56,230 nucleotides of DNA from Deltaproteobacteria bacterium (GTDB lineage: Bacteria > Desulfobacterota > Binatia > Binatales > Binataceae): positions 1-56,230 of the forward strand of contig JAJYRQ010000024.1 of assembly GCA_021794015.1 (NCBI GenBank), in the 5' to 3' direction. The position numbers were made by a program, and so were the translations under genes. Of the stretch, positions 43,293 through 51,320 are shown piece by piece. Under the pieces are notes generated by a model. That model was given only the letters and a program-made list of their open reading frames with translations, was not told where the DNA came from and did not search any database. Positions within the stretch are counted from its first letter, which is position 1. The number at the start of each line of letters is the position of its first letter.

Positions 43293-43837
43293 GGCGTGAT
43301 CTGCAGCAGCGTTTGGCGGATGCGCTGCTCGGTGTCGGGCGAAAGGCCGGCTGCGCCCGCGGCCTGTCGTGCTTCGGCCAGCAGCTTGTCCTGGGCGTCG
43401 TTGAGTTTGCGTTTGAGGTTGTCGCGCACCTGTTCCATCTGACGCTTTTGCACCAGGCCGGCCCGCGCCAAGTCGCCAAGGCTGCGCGCCAGGGTTGAAA
43501 CCTTTAGCTGTCGCGCCTGGCGCGGCGTCAGGTCGATCAGCAGGGAAAAGAGATGATTCTGTACCAACCGCATCAGGGCGTCGTTCATCATGGCGTCGCA
43601 ATCGGGTGCCGCAGCAACCACCTCCTGCGCCTGCAAGGCGGCCAGGCGCACGGCTTCCAGTCGCCGCTCGAGCTTTTTCCCGTAGCGGGCCACCGAGTGG
43701 CGGCCGACGGCAAAGCCGCGCTCTTCAAGCCAGTCGGCCAGCACCTGGTAATTAGAGAAGACGCCGGCTACCAGCCGTCGATCCAGTTCCCCGCGTACGT
43801 CGGCGGGGAGCAGCGTCACCCTGCTGCGCTTGCTCAT
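43289..43837 (-). CDS. Mu gp27-like protein (DUF3486)
   Basis: A 182-residue protein of the DUF3486 family, probably a terminase small-subunit-like factor. The N-terminal HTH-like part has LLPADVRGELDRRLVAGVFSN, VLADWLEERGFAVGRHSVAR and YGKKLERRLEAVR, all typical. The C-terminal half is a long helical region (LTPRQARQLKVSTLARSLGD). It is directly upstream of the terminase region, as in Mu. Confidence 0.85.
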   Translation of the reverse strand: MSKRSRVTLLPADVRGELDRRLVAGVFSNYQVLADWLEERGFAVGRHSVARYGKKLERRLEAVRLAALQAQEVVAAAPDCDAMMNDALMRLVQNHLFSLLIDLTPRQARQLKVSTLARSLGDLARAGLVQKRQMEQVRDNLKRKLNDAQDKLLAEARQAAGAAGLSPDTEQRIRQTLLQITP

Positions 43838-43843
43838 CGGCGG

Positions 43844-44158
43844 CTACCGGTAGCGGCGCGGGCGGGCCACGCCGCGCGGCGCCTCGGCGGTGTACTCGAC
43901 GACGTCCACGCCGGCGGCGGTCAGGCGCAAGTGCCAGCAGTCGGCCTGCTCGTCCTCGACTTCGAGCAGGCCGAGGTCGTGGAGGTAGCCGAGCTCGCGG
44001 CGCAACTCGGAGACGCTAAGCGGCAGGTGCACGTCGCTGAGCACGCGCCAGATAATCGTCTCGGAGACGCCGATGGGACGCCCGGCGTCACAGACTCGCA
44101 GGATGCGCCAGCGCGCTTCTTCGCGGCGTTTTTGCTCGATGTCAGTCGCGATGCCCAT
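43844..44158 (-). CDS. Mu gp26-like phage protein
   Basis: A 104-residue winged-helix-like protein. REEARWRILRVCDAGRPIGV and LSVSELRRELGYLHDLGLLE are typical of the gp26-like family between gp25 and gp27 in Mu-like phages, and the C-terminal strand WHLRLTAAGVDVVEYTAE follows. The function is unknown, possibly part of DNA packaging. It ends six bases before gp27 and its start overlaps the gp25-like stop by 17 bases. Confidence 0.75.
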   Translation of the reverse strand: MGIATDIEQKRREEARWRILRVCDAGRPIGVSETIIWRVLSDVHLPLSVSELRRELGYLHDLGLLEVEDEQADCWHLRLTAAGVDVVEYTAEAPRGVARPRRYR

Positions 44159-44438
44159 AGGTCTCCCGCTTAAGTTCCGCCAGTTCGTCGCGCAGCTCTT
44201 CGCGCAGCGCGTCGAGCTTGGCGTCGAGGGTGGCGCCGAACCGAATCCAGTCCTCGCGTCTTACGTACTCGATAGGGAGCGTGGCGCGCAGGTCGGCCAC
44301 CTCGCGCGCGACGTTCTCGATCTTTTGGAGGTCGCGCCGCTGCTCGCGCTCGTGGCGGTCGAGCAGCCAGCGCAGCGCTCCCAGGTTGAGGCCGGCCAAG
44401 GTGATGAGGCTTGCAAACAGCGTGATCCAGTCCGTCAC
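44142..44438 (-). CDS. Mu gp25-like protein (DUF2730)
   Basis: A 98-residue protein with one N-terminal membrane helix (ITLFASLITLAGLNLGALRW) and a coiled-coil-like charged tail (RHEREQRRDLQKIENVAREV, EYVRREDWIRFGATLDAK). This is the DUF2730 pattern of Mu gp25-like proteins. The GTG at 44438 has GGGAG upstream and starts the homology; the open frame extends to 44588 without similarity. Confidence 0.75.
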   Translation of the reverse strand: MTDWITLFASLITLAGLNLGALRWLLDRHEREQRRDLQKIENVAREVADLRATLPIEYVRREDWIRFGATLDAKLDALREELRDELAELKRETYGHRD

Positions 44439-44592
44439 TATGCAACTCCCGCTGCCACCGGCTCCCGAAGATGCCCGCGCGCGCTGCCCCTGCCGGCCGC
44501 GCTCGCCTGTGCGTGCTTGCCTGTGCGTAGCACGCAGACAGGTCCGCTCCCCGCTGGGAGGCGAAGGATCGGCGTCGCGCGCAACCACTGTC

Positions 44593-46206
44593 TCATGCCA
44601 GCTTCTTGCGGGCGCGAAGCGCCTGCGCGCGGCCCACGGCCTCGGCCAACTGCTCGTTGAGTTCCGTCAGGCGAAGGCGCAGTGCCTCGACCATCCGGTG
44701 CGCCAGCTCCTCGGCGTCGAAGGGAGATGGACGGGCACCCGCGCTCAGGCGGATGTGGACGTGGATAGTGTTGTTCTGCGCCACGGTTACCGGCGCGCCG
44801 GGGGCAGCGGCGCCGGCGCGGATCGAGGCCGCGCCGGGCGCGGCCGGGCCAACCAAGAGCGGTGCCGCAAGGGCCACCGCCGCCCCGGCGCGACGCAGCG
44901 CGGCCAAAGCCGGCACCGGGCCCATCGGCCGCGCTAGCGTCCCGACGACCCGCGCCCGTTCGAGTGCCTGCAGCGGGCCGCGCTCGGCCGGCGAATGCGG
45001 CAGGTAGCTCATCACCGCCTGGCCGACCGTCTCCAGCGAATGGCCGAGCGCGGCCAACCTTGATCTGACGCCTTCCACCAAGTTGGAGACAAGCGCGCCG
45101 CCGGCGCGAAACATCGCGGCGCCTAACGCCTTCGCCCATCCCGAAACCCAATGCCCCAACGCCGCAAGCTGCTTCCTGACGGCGTGCCAATGTTCGTAGA
45201 GTTCGTAGGCGCCGGGTGCGACGACGGCGATGACGGCCACCACCGGCACCCGGGCAACGGCCGCTTTGGCGATCGCCTCCAGCGCCTCGACCGTAAGAAT
45301 TGCCTCCAACGCTCCACCCGCCAGCCTCGCAATGGCCTTCCACGCGCCGCCTGCCGTCTGCGCGAGCGCTCTCCACGCCGCGCCTGCCGTCTGCGTCAGG
45401 GCCTTCGACAATCCACTGGCGGCAGAACCGATACGCCTTAAGCCATCGATGCTGCCCTGAGGGCCTCCAAGATGGTCCTTGAGCCACAAAACTCCGGCCC
45501 CAAGGACTGTAAATGTGCCACCGAATGCCGAAATTACCGTGGCGTCGTAGAGAGCGCTGCCCAAGCTTGATTGCGCCGCGCTAGCGAATTTGGACGGCGC
45601 CGCGCTCGGCCCGCCCGCCGCGGGCAGCGGGCGGGCGCCGGACGCCGGCGCGGGCGCTACGCTTGGCGGTACGATGGGGCGCTGCTTTAGGGTCGCGCCG
45701 GTAGCTCCCAGCCCGACCAGCACCTCGAGCACGAACGTCGCTTGGGGCGCAGCCACATTGGGGCGCAGCGGTACCGCAGCGCCGAGTGCAGGCGAGTTTG
45801 GCGCCACCGCTTCGGCCCAGCGCTGCACTTGCTTGACTAAGGAACCGCTCAGCTCCAGGACCAGCGCGACGTTGGCGGTCGGTTGAGCCGGCGGGCGCAG
45901 GACGCCGGCGCCCGGCGCAAGCTGAGCCGTGAGAGTTGGAGCGCCGCCGGGCGCGCCGGTACCTAGCTGGCCGGCGGTTGGCCCCGGGAGAAGGCTAACC
46001 ACGGCAAGGGGCGTGCCAAGCTGCGCGAGCTTTTGGGCCAGTTGCGCTAGCCGGTCGGCGGTACGGTGCAGAGGCTCGAAGCTTGCCGCGAACTCTGCGA
46101 AGGCGGGGCAGAGCCGCTGCGCGGAGCTGAGCTGGCGGGCAAGTTGGTCCGGGTTCGTGGCGCCGTTACCGGTTGTGGGGCGCGGTGTGCTAAGTTCGCT
46201 AGCCAT
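44593..46206 (-). CDS. Tape-measure-like phage tail protein
   Basis: A 537-residue, Ala-rich protein. The C-terminal part contains YLPHSPAERGPLQAL, a hallmark of tail tape-measure proteins, followed by an ILxIxxN-like region (NNTIHVHIRL) and a charged helix. The middle has Ala/Gly/Trp helices (TAGAAWRALAQTAGGAWKAI repeats) and a hydrophobic segment (VPVVAVIAVVAPGAYELYEH). It is located between the Mor-like gene and gp25, whereas in Mu the tape measure lies far downstream among the tail genes. The start shares bases with the ATG of the opposite-strand gene. Confidence 0.7.
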   Translation of the reverse strand: MASELSTPRPTTGNGATNPDQLARQLSSAQRLCPAFAEFAASFEPLHRTADRLAQLAQKLAQLGTPLAVVSLLPGPTAGQLGTGAPGGAPTLTAQLAPGAGVLRPPAQPTANVALVLELSGSLVKQVQRWAEAVAPNSPALGAAVPLRPNVAAPQATFVLEVLVGLGATGATLKQRPIVPPSVAPAPASGARPLPAAGGPSAAPSKFASAAQSSLGSALYDATVISAFGGTFTVLGAGVLWLKDHLGGPQGSIDGLRRIGSAASGLSKALTQTAGAAWRALAQTAGGAWKAIARLAGGALEAILTVEALEAIAKAAVARVPVVAVIAVVAPGAYELYEHWHAVRKQLAALGHWVSGWAKALGAAMFRAGGALVSNLVEGVRSRLAALGHSLETVGQAVMSYLPHSPAERGPLQALERARVVGTLARPMGPVPALAALRRAGAAVALAAPLLVGPAAPGAASIRAGAAAPGAPVTVAQNNTIHVHIRLSAGARPSPFDAEELAHRMVEALRLRLTELNEQLAEAVGRAQALRARKKLA

Positions 46207-46792
46207 GTGGGAATCTATCCCGCCGTTGCTATCGCAGGCATACGCCTGCGTTCAGGATGCTCACTGCCTGATGGTGACCACCGGAGGGATCATCGTCGCC
46301 GTGTATGTCGTCGGGTTCAGCGTGGTGGTGCTGCAGTTGGTTTTCTTCCCAAGCGAGAAGGATCGGCGCGAGGCGCGGCAAACCTGGGAGCAGTGGCGCG
46401 CCGAAAGCGCGCAGCGACGTGCCGCGTGGCAGGCCGAGCGAGCGCAGCAGCGTGCCGCGTGGCAGGCCGAGCGAGCGCAGCAGCGTGCCGCGTGGCAGGC
46501 CGAGCGGGAGCAGCGACGGCAAACGTGGCCGGCCAGGCGCCAGGAGCGCCAGGCGCGCTGGGCCGCTTTGCGTGCTGCCACGGCGCCTTTGTGGCTGCAG
46601 TACAAGGGTAACGCGCTGATCCTGCTGCATCCGCGTCGAGAGCGGGAGCTGTGGCCTGCTTTCTGGCGAGCGTTTGTTCATCCGTTCAACGTCGATATCC
46701 AGTTGGCCTACCGCCGGCTGCTGGAGCAACGTTTTTCGGCCGCTCGCCCGGCCGTTGACGCCGAGCCGCCCTCGAGCGACACCTGCCAATAA
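46205..46792 (+). CDS. Membrane protein with tandem 11-residue repeats
   Basis: A 195-residue protein on the strand opposite to the phage genes. One membrane helix (about residues 27-48, GGIIVAVYVVGFSVVVLQLV) is followed by a long charged helix with RAAWQAERAQQ repeated three times, encoded by 33-bp tandem repeats. A Trp/Arg-rich region (WPAFWRAFVHPFNVDIQLAY) follows. I do not recognise the family. Its ATG overlaps the ATG of the divergent tape-measure gene (both within CATG at 46204-46207), so one of the two starts may be wrong. Confidence 0.55.
   Translation: MWESIPPLLSQAYACVQDAHCLMVTTGGIIVAVYVVGFSVVVLQLVFFPSEKDRREARQTWEQWRAESAQRRAAWQAERAQQRAAWQAERAQQRAAWQAEREQRRQTWPARRQERQARWAALRAATAPLWLQYKGNALILLHPRRERELWPAFWRAFVHPFNVDIQLAYRRLLEQRFSAARPAVDAEPPSSDTCQ
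46418..46516 (+). repeat. Three 33-bp tandem repeats in coding sequence
   Basis: Units at 46418-46450, 46451-46483 and 46484-46516. The first two are identical and the third diverges in its last part. They encode an Arg/Ala/Trp/Gln/Glu helical repeat of 11 residues. Such repeats are prone to copy-number change. Confidence 0.85.
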
Positions 46793-46984
46793 GCTTTTCG
46801 TGCTTTGGCTTCGCCCATCTTGCCCCAGGCGCCTGCCGCTGGCGCCCGGCGGCGTCGGTTGCCGGGGCATCGCCATCTCGTCCGCCTTTTGCGGATGTTG
46901 AGCCGTCTCTGGACCTGCCGGTGCCGGGAATTGGGGCTGGCCCGGGACGCGCGGCTGGTCTTGCGCTCTCTTGCGTGGCGGTTT

Positions 46985-47365
46985 TCATTGATGGCGCTTG
47001 AGCGCGGTCTGTTCGAGGCTGGCAGCCAACGCGAAGGAACCGGCCTGCGGCGCCGCGGTCGCGGCGGCCAGCTCGACCGCGGCCGCAACCATGGCGGCGC
47101 CGTGCTCGTCGAGCGCGACGGCGTGCTGCTCGATTGCGGCGGCCAGACGGTCGGCGATCTCCGGCAGCCGCGCCGTCGGGCGGCCGGGTTGGTCGCGAAG
47201 GTCGAGGAGCTGTTTCTCAACGCGCCCGAGAGCCTGCTCGATCCGCCCTGTCGTGCGGGCGAGCGCCGCGGCAAACAGCCAATGAACGGCAAAAAGCGCC
47301 GGCACGCAGCCCGCCAATGCTACGATTGCGACCGTAGGGTAAGCCAGAAGCGTTGCGTGGTTCAT
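46985..47365 (-). CDS. Small membrane protein with coiled coil, phage region
   Basis: A 126-residue protein. The N-terminus has one or two hydrophobic helices (LLAYPTVAIVALAGCVPALF, HWLFAAALA), then a heptad-like helix (GRIEQALGRVEKQLLDLRDQ). The C-terminal half is Ala-rich helices. The ATG has a near-perfect GGAGG site upstream, which strongly supports the gene. The location after the Mor-like gene is where Mu carries lysis and small membrane genes (holin/Rz-like), so a lysis role is possible but not shown. Confidence 0.65.
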   Translation of the reverse strand: MNHATLLAYPTVAIVALAGCVPALFAVHWLFAAALARTTGRIEQALGRVEKQLLDLRDQPGRPTARLPEIADRLAAAIEQHAVALDEHGAAMVAAAVELAAATAAPQAGSFALAASLEQTALKRHQ

Positions 47366-47663
47366 TTTTCCTCCGACTGTCCGAGGCGTTGATGCCTTTG
47401 GCCTGCCCAGTGGCCGTGGCTGCGCAGGCCGAGGCGGCCTCCAGGGAGCGCACCGCCTTCGAACCGAGGCCGTCGAGCGCTACGGAGAAATCGGACGACT
47501 GCGGACGTGCGGAGCATCCATGACCGGTCTGTGGGGTCCATCGCGGCGCATTTTTTCAGGAGGGCAGGCTTACGGTAAGGGTGAAATTTTTCAGCCGCGC
47601 GCGCGAAGCGAAAGCCGTCTTGCCGTGCGGCCCCGAATCCGCAGGCGCTGGCGGTCCAGCCGG

Positions 47664-48005
47664 CTAGTGGCGCACGCTGATTTCGAAACCGGCGCGTCGC
47701 GCCTCGGCCAGCACCTGGAGCACCCGGCGGCGCGTGCAGGCGAGCTCGTGCGCGATGGCACCGATGCTGCAACCTGCGGCCCGCAGGCTGAGAATCTGCG
47801 TCCGGCGCGCAGGTTGACGCGGCACCTCGATACGGTCGCCGCCGTAGACCCGCGAGAGCTTGATCGCGTTGGTAAGGCCGATGGAGCGCGAAAGCGCATC
47901 CTGGCCGCCCGGGTACTGCGGAACGTAAAGCCGTCTGCCGCCAAAGTCGGCAACGAGCCTGGAGGCGGTCTCTGAACCAAGCAAGGTGATGATGTCGGCA
48001 AACAT
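47664..48005 (-). CDS. Mor-like transcription activator
   Basis: In Mu, Mor turns on the middle promoter. The 113-residue product has FADIITLLGSETASRLVADF, FGGRRLYVPQYPGGQDALSR, and a C-terminal helix-turn-helix (TQILSLRAAGCSIGAIAHEL and CTRRRVLQVLAEARRAGF). The N-terminal LYVP plus RSIGLTNAIKLSRVYGGDRI pattern is that of the Mor/C family. ATG 48005 is chosen; GGGGGAAA lies upstream. In Mu, mor precedes the late genes, as here. The 298 bases up to the next gene contain only a 59-codon frame of doubtful status. Confidence 0.75.
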   Translation of the reverse strand: MFADIITLLGSETASRLVADFGGRRLYVPQYPGGQDALSRSIGLTNAIKLSRVYGGDRIEVPRQPARRTQILSLRAAGCSIGAIAHELACTRRRVLQVLAEARRAGFEISVRH

Positions 48006-48732
48006 CGACGGTTTCCCCCTTTTGCCGCGCAGCTGGCCGGCAACCAAAGCCGGCGGCGGACAGATGCAACGTTCCTGGGACGCCGCGCGCACCTACCTGC
48101 CGGGCGTCCCTCGAGGAGCGCACCAAGCTGCCTGCCGTCCGGGGAAGCTCGGGCCCGGCTGCCCCGAAGATTCACGGAAGAATCAACTCTCAGCCAATGC
48201 GTGTCAGTCCCAGAACGGCGCGCGCGCCGGCCACGGTTGCAAAATGGGACGGCGCAGGCCAGGCCGACACGCGCGCTGGCCGTCCGGCACGGGACAAGGC
48301 GGCCAGCCGGGAGCGCGCGCCCGCGCCGCCGGCTCCTCGCACACCTGGCCAAGGCGAAGAGAAATGGGGCTTCAAAGCCCGCGGCTGAATCCGGCGGCTC
48401 ATCGCCAAGCCGGCACAGGTGAACGGATGCCCTCGCTGCTCCCAAAAGTAGTTGCCCAACGGGTGCGGCCAGCGCGGCTGGGAAGTGCTGGCATGATGCT
48501 TGCTGAACAGACAGAATACGGATTTTAAGCGCAGTGGCAGCCGCGCTGTCGGCCAGCAAGTGGCGCTTAGCAATGCTTACTGGGGTGTTTCGGCTACTAG
48601 TCGGAGGGGTAATTTTTGCAGAGCGGGTCGTTGACGCAGTGTCTGAAGGCATCCGCCTATAGCCGGCGCGCACGCCGGCTTTGAAAATACGCCAGCGCAG
48701 TTTGCCAGCGGACAGTGCCGTTGTCAACTACT
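48006..48732. other. Early control region of phage remnant, no transposase
   Basis: About 730 bases between the Mor-like activator and the divergent repressor. In Mu this interval holds ner, A, B and other early genes; here no frame resembles any of them. Near the repressor start there is GTTGTCAAC (48720-48728), which on the minus strand gives a consensus TTGACA (48722-48727) at the start of a possible leftward promoter with a weak CAAACT -10. An 8-bp inverted repeat agccggcg/cgccggct lies at about 48661-48680. Confidence 0.45.
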
Positions 48733-49386
48733 ATGGGAGACCGCAACCTTTCAGCACGGCTTCGCAGCGTCATCGCAGCCCGCGGTTCGGTCGCCGAACT
48801 GGCGCGGGCGGTGGGCGTCTCCGACAACGCCATCTACAAGTGGGCCGCCGGCCGGGGACAGCCCAGCGTGGTCAACCTGGTCGCGCTGGCCAAGGTGGCG
48901 GGCGTCTCGCTGGAGTGGCTGGCCACGGGCCGCGAGAGCGCCGGCAAGCGGGGCTCGCGGGGGCGCTCGGCGCCGGCCGGGGATTATTTTTTCGCCAGCG
49001 GCCGGGCGCTGGCCGGCGCGGCGGGCGCGGCGGAGTTGGGAGGGGTGCGCACCGCCGAGTGTCTGGCGCTTCGCAGCGACTGGGTTCGCCAGCGGCTTGG
49101 GGTGGAACAGGCGCGGCTTGCGCTGGTAGAGGCGCTGGGCGACGCGATGAGTCCGACCATCGAGGACGGCGACCTGCTGCTGGTGGAAGTTGCGCGTAAA
49201 CGGCCGGAGCGCGACGGGGTCTACCTCATTCGCGTCGCCGGCAAAGTCGTCGTGCGCAGGCTGCAAAATTGTCCGGGAGGCCAGATTCTCGTCAAGTGCG
49301 ACCACCCCGGCTACGACGCGATCAAAGTCGCGGCCTCGAAGGTGCGAGCGGTGGCGCGGTTGGTGTGGCGGGCGGGCCGCCTCTGA
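48733..49386 (+). CDS. Phage repressor with XRE HTH and S24 peptidase domain
   Basis: A 217-residue CI-like repressor. The HTH is at about residues 14-35 (GSVAELARAVGVSDNAIYKW). The C-terminal S24 domain has the catalytic Ser in EALGDAMSPTIEDGDLLLV. The partner Lys of LexA/CI (VKRL) aligns with VVVRRLQN here, so Arg takes its place. If that alignment holds, self-cleavage may be lost. GTG 48715 is an alternative start. It is divergent from the phage late genes and sits at the element's outer end. Confidence 0.88.
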   Translation: MGDRNLSARLRSVIAARGSVAELARAVGVSDNAIYKWAAGRGQPSVVNLVALAKVAGVSLEWLATGRESAGKRGSRGRSAPAGDYFFASGRALAGAAGAAELGGVRTAECLALRSDWVRQRLGVEQARLALVEALGDAMSPTIEDGDLLLVEVARKRPERDGVYLIRVAGKVVVRRLQNCPGGQILVKCDHPGYDAIKVAASKVRAVARLVWRAGRL

Positions 49387-49473
49387 CCGCTTGGCCTGCG
49401 AGCCCGGTTTCCCGGAGCGCCGAAACCCGACAGCGCGGGAGCGCCGGCGCGAGGCCCGCGGTCGAGTTCGGCG

Positions 49474-51180
49474 TTATTGGAGCAGGAAGAGAATGCGCCG
49501 GCCGTGGCTGTCGACCGGGCGCGAGACCGTCAGCTTGCGTGCGCACCAAAGCGCAGCCGGGCCGAGTCTTGCCGCGAAATCCTCGGGAACAACAAAGTAG
49601 CGCCTCGCCCCCGGCTCGCAGCGCGGGGGCCAGGGAACGAAAGGAACGACCGTGTGCCGCAGGTAAAAAGTCGAGTCGCAGTCGGGCGTTCCCACGTAGT
49701 CAATCGACGCCGCCGGCGGAACTAGGGCGTCCACCCGGCGGGAAAACGAGACAAGCGTCGCCTCCCGTGCAGTTGCCGGAACAACGCCACCGAACCAAAA
49801 CCAGGTGCCGGCCAGCGCCGTAAGGCCGACAGCGACCAGCGCGCGCTGCAGTCGGCCCCGGATCGAAGCGTCGATGGCCGCTGCTGCGCCGGCCACAGAG
49901 GCCGCCGCCCAAGCGGCAAAGCCGAGGGTAGAGCGCCGCGCCAGATCAACTATCGCCAGGACCGCCGCGCGGTCGCTTGGATGAAGCTCGGCTGCCAGCC
50001 AGGGCCTTAGACCTTCGCCGACAACAACCAGAGCGCAGGCCGCCAGCGCGAAGGCCCCCGCCCCGGCCAGCAGGGCCGCAAGGCGCAAGGGCCAATGCCC
50101 GGCCTGCTTCGGATTGCATCCAACCCGCGCCTGCGCCAGCGTCCAGCCAATTATCGCTGCCAGCGGCACGAAAACCGGCACCAGGTAGACGACGCACTTG
50201 CCCCGGGAAGCCGAGACGAAGACCAGGAAGACCGCAAACCAGCAAAGCGCGAAGCTCAGCTCGGAGGGCAGCCGGCGCCGCCGCCGCCATAGCTCGACGC
50301 CGGCCGCGGGCAGGAACAGCCCCCACGGAAGGAAAGCCGTCACCAGGAAAGGAAGAAAAAAGAACGGCGAAGGATGATCGCACATGCCGGCGCTCCTGGT
50401 GAAGCGCCGCCACAGGCTAACGCCAAGCTGAAAGTGAAGAAACTCCGCCCCGCCGACCGCGTAGGCGGCTGCGTACCAGGGAATCAGGAGCAGCAAAGCA
50501 GCGCAAAAGGCCGCCGCCCACGCCGGCTCAAGCAGCAGCGCGGCGCGCCGGCTGGCAATCGCCCAGACCAGCAACACCAGCCCGGGCAGCACCAGCGCGT
50601 GAGGCCCCTTGGCCAGCGTCGCCAGCGCCATCAGCAGCGCCAAGGCGGCAAGCCAGCGCCTGCGCCGGGCGCGGGGCGCCGAGAAGGACCGCTCCATGCA
50701 GACCATTGCGCCGCTGAGCAGTGCGGTAAAGAGTGCGTCCTGGCGCGGCTGGCGCGCCGCGTCAACGAACAGCCGAGCCGACAGCAGCACGGCCACCGAC
50801 CAGAGCGCGCAGGCCCGGCCCAAGTTGCGGCCAAGCCAGGCGTAAAGCAGCCCGGCGGTGAATGCCGCCGCCAGCAGCGACGGCGCGCGCAGCGCCAATT
50901 CGCGCCAGCCCAAAAGCCTGACCGCAAGCGCCTGCAGCCACCACGAAAGCGGCGGGGTGATCACGATGGTTTTCATGCCGGGGCCATAATGCGGCAGGAC
51001 CAAGGCCCCGGCCATCACCTCGCGCACGGCCCCCGACTCACAGGCTCCCAGTTCCTTGGTAAACGGCGCGGATGCGCCCAGCAATGAAAGAAAGCCCAGC
51101 GAGGCCAGCAGAACGCACAGGCCCTCAAGCCACGGCGCCAGGACCTGATGCGGCCGGTCGGCGTGCGGGTCGTTCTTCAT
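49474..51180 (-). CDS. ArnT/PMT-type membrane glycosyltransferase
   Basis: A 568-residue GT-C family protein with about eleven hydrophobic helices. The first periplasmic loop has the family acidic motif region (GACESGAVREVMAG) and PHYGPGMKTIVITPPLSWWLQ. LAKGPHALVLPGLVL and FFFLPFLVTAFLPWGLFLP are typical of PMT_2 members such as ArnT. The C-terminal 120 residues form a soluble extracytoplasmic domain. It would move a sugar from a polyprenyl phosphate to lipid A or a protein. It converges on the phage repressor, 87 bases away. Confidence 0.82.
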   Translation of the reverse strand: MKNDPHADRPHQVLAPWLEGLCVLLASLGFLSLLGASAPFTKELGACESGAVREVMAGALVLPHYGPGMKTIVITPPLSWWLQALAVRLLGWRELALRAPSLLAAAFTAGLLYAWLGRNLGRACALWSVAVLLSARLFVDAARQPRQDALFTALLSGAMVCMERSFSAPRARRRRWLAALALLMALATLAKGPHALVLPGLVLLVWAIASRRAALLLEPAWAAAFCAALLLLIPWYAAAYAVGGAEFLHFQLGVSLWRRFTRSAGMCDHPSPFFFLPFLVTAFLPWGLFLPAAGVELWRRRRRLPSELSFALCWFAVFLVFVSASRGKCVVYLVPVFVPLAAIIGWTLAQARVGCNPKQAGHWPLRLAALLAGAGAFALAACALVVVGEGLRPWLAAELHPSDRAAVLAIVDLARRSTLGFAAWAAASVAGAAAAIDASIRGRLQRALVAVGLTALAGTWFWFGGVVPATAREATLVSFSRRVDALVPPAASIDYVGTPDCDSTFYLRHTVVPFVPWPPRCEPGARRYFVVPEDFAARLGPAALWCARKLTVSRPVDSHGRRILFLLQ

Positions 51181-51320
51181 CGAGGCCGGTAAGGTTAGCT
51201 CACCGCGCGTCCCGCGTGCCGGCTTAAGCGAGGCGGGCGGCGACGGCCGCGGCGTACGCCGCTTCGAGCGGCTGTCTTAGCCCGGACCGCAAGCAGGCTC
51301 GATCCGTCGCCGGCGACCAG

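Larger units (their letters stand above)
38375..49386 (-). mobile_element. Mu-like prophage remnant lacking head and transposition genes
   Basis: The region holds, in minus-strand order, a Mor-like activator, a small membrane protein, a tape-measure-like protein, gp25-like (DUF2730), gp26-like, gp27-like (DUF3486), a gp28-like terminase, a tail fibre and a large secreted protein, with an S24 repressor divergent at the far end. The gp25-28 order is that of phage Mu. No transposase A/B, portal, MuF, protease/scaffold, capsid, sheath, tube or baseplate gene is recognisable. Boundaries are set by the host genes at 38313 and 49474. The end repeats are not identified. Confidence 0.75.

Noticed and set aside
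41450..43498. 682-codon plus-strand frame
   Set aside because: It is antisense to the gp28-like terminase and the gp27-like gene, both of which have clear family motifs on the minus strand.
46418..46516. 33-bp repeats as a possible CRISPR array
   Set aside because: The units are directly adjacent without spacers and encode an in-frame protein repeat. No cas genes are present.
47362..48126. 254-codon minus-strand frame
   Set aside because: It overlaps the Mor-like gene in another frame. Only its last 59 codons (ATGA overlap with the next gene) could be real, and they show no features.
48542..48548. cagtggc, which on the minus strand reads GCCACTG like part of a B12 box
   Set aside because: Only seven bases match, the rest of the box is missing, and no cobalamin-related gene is nearby.
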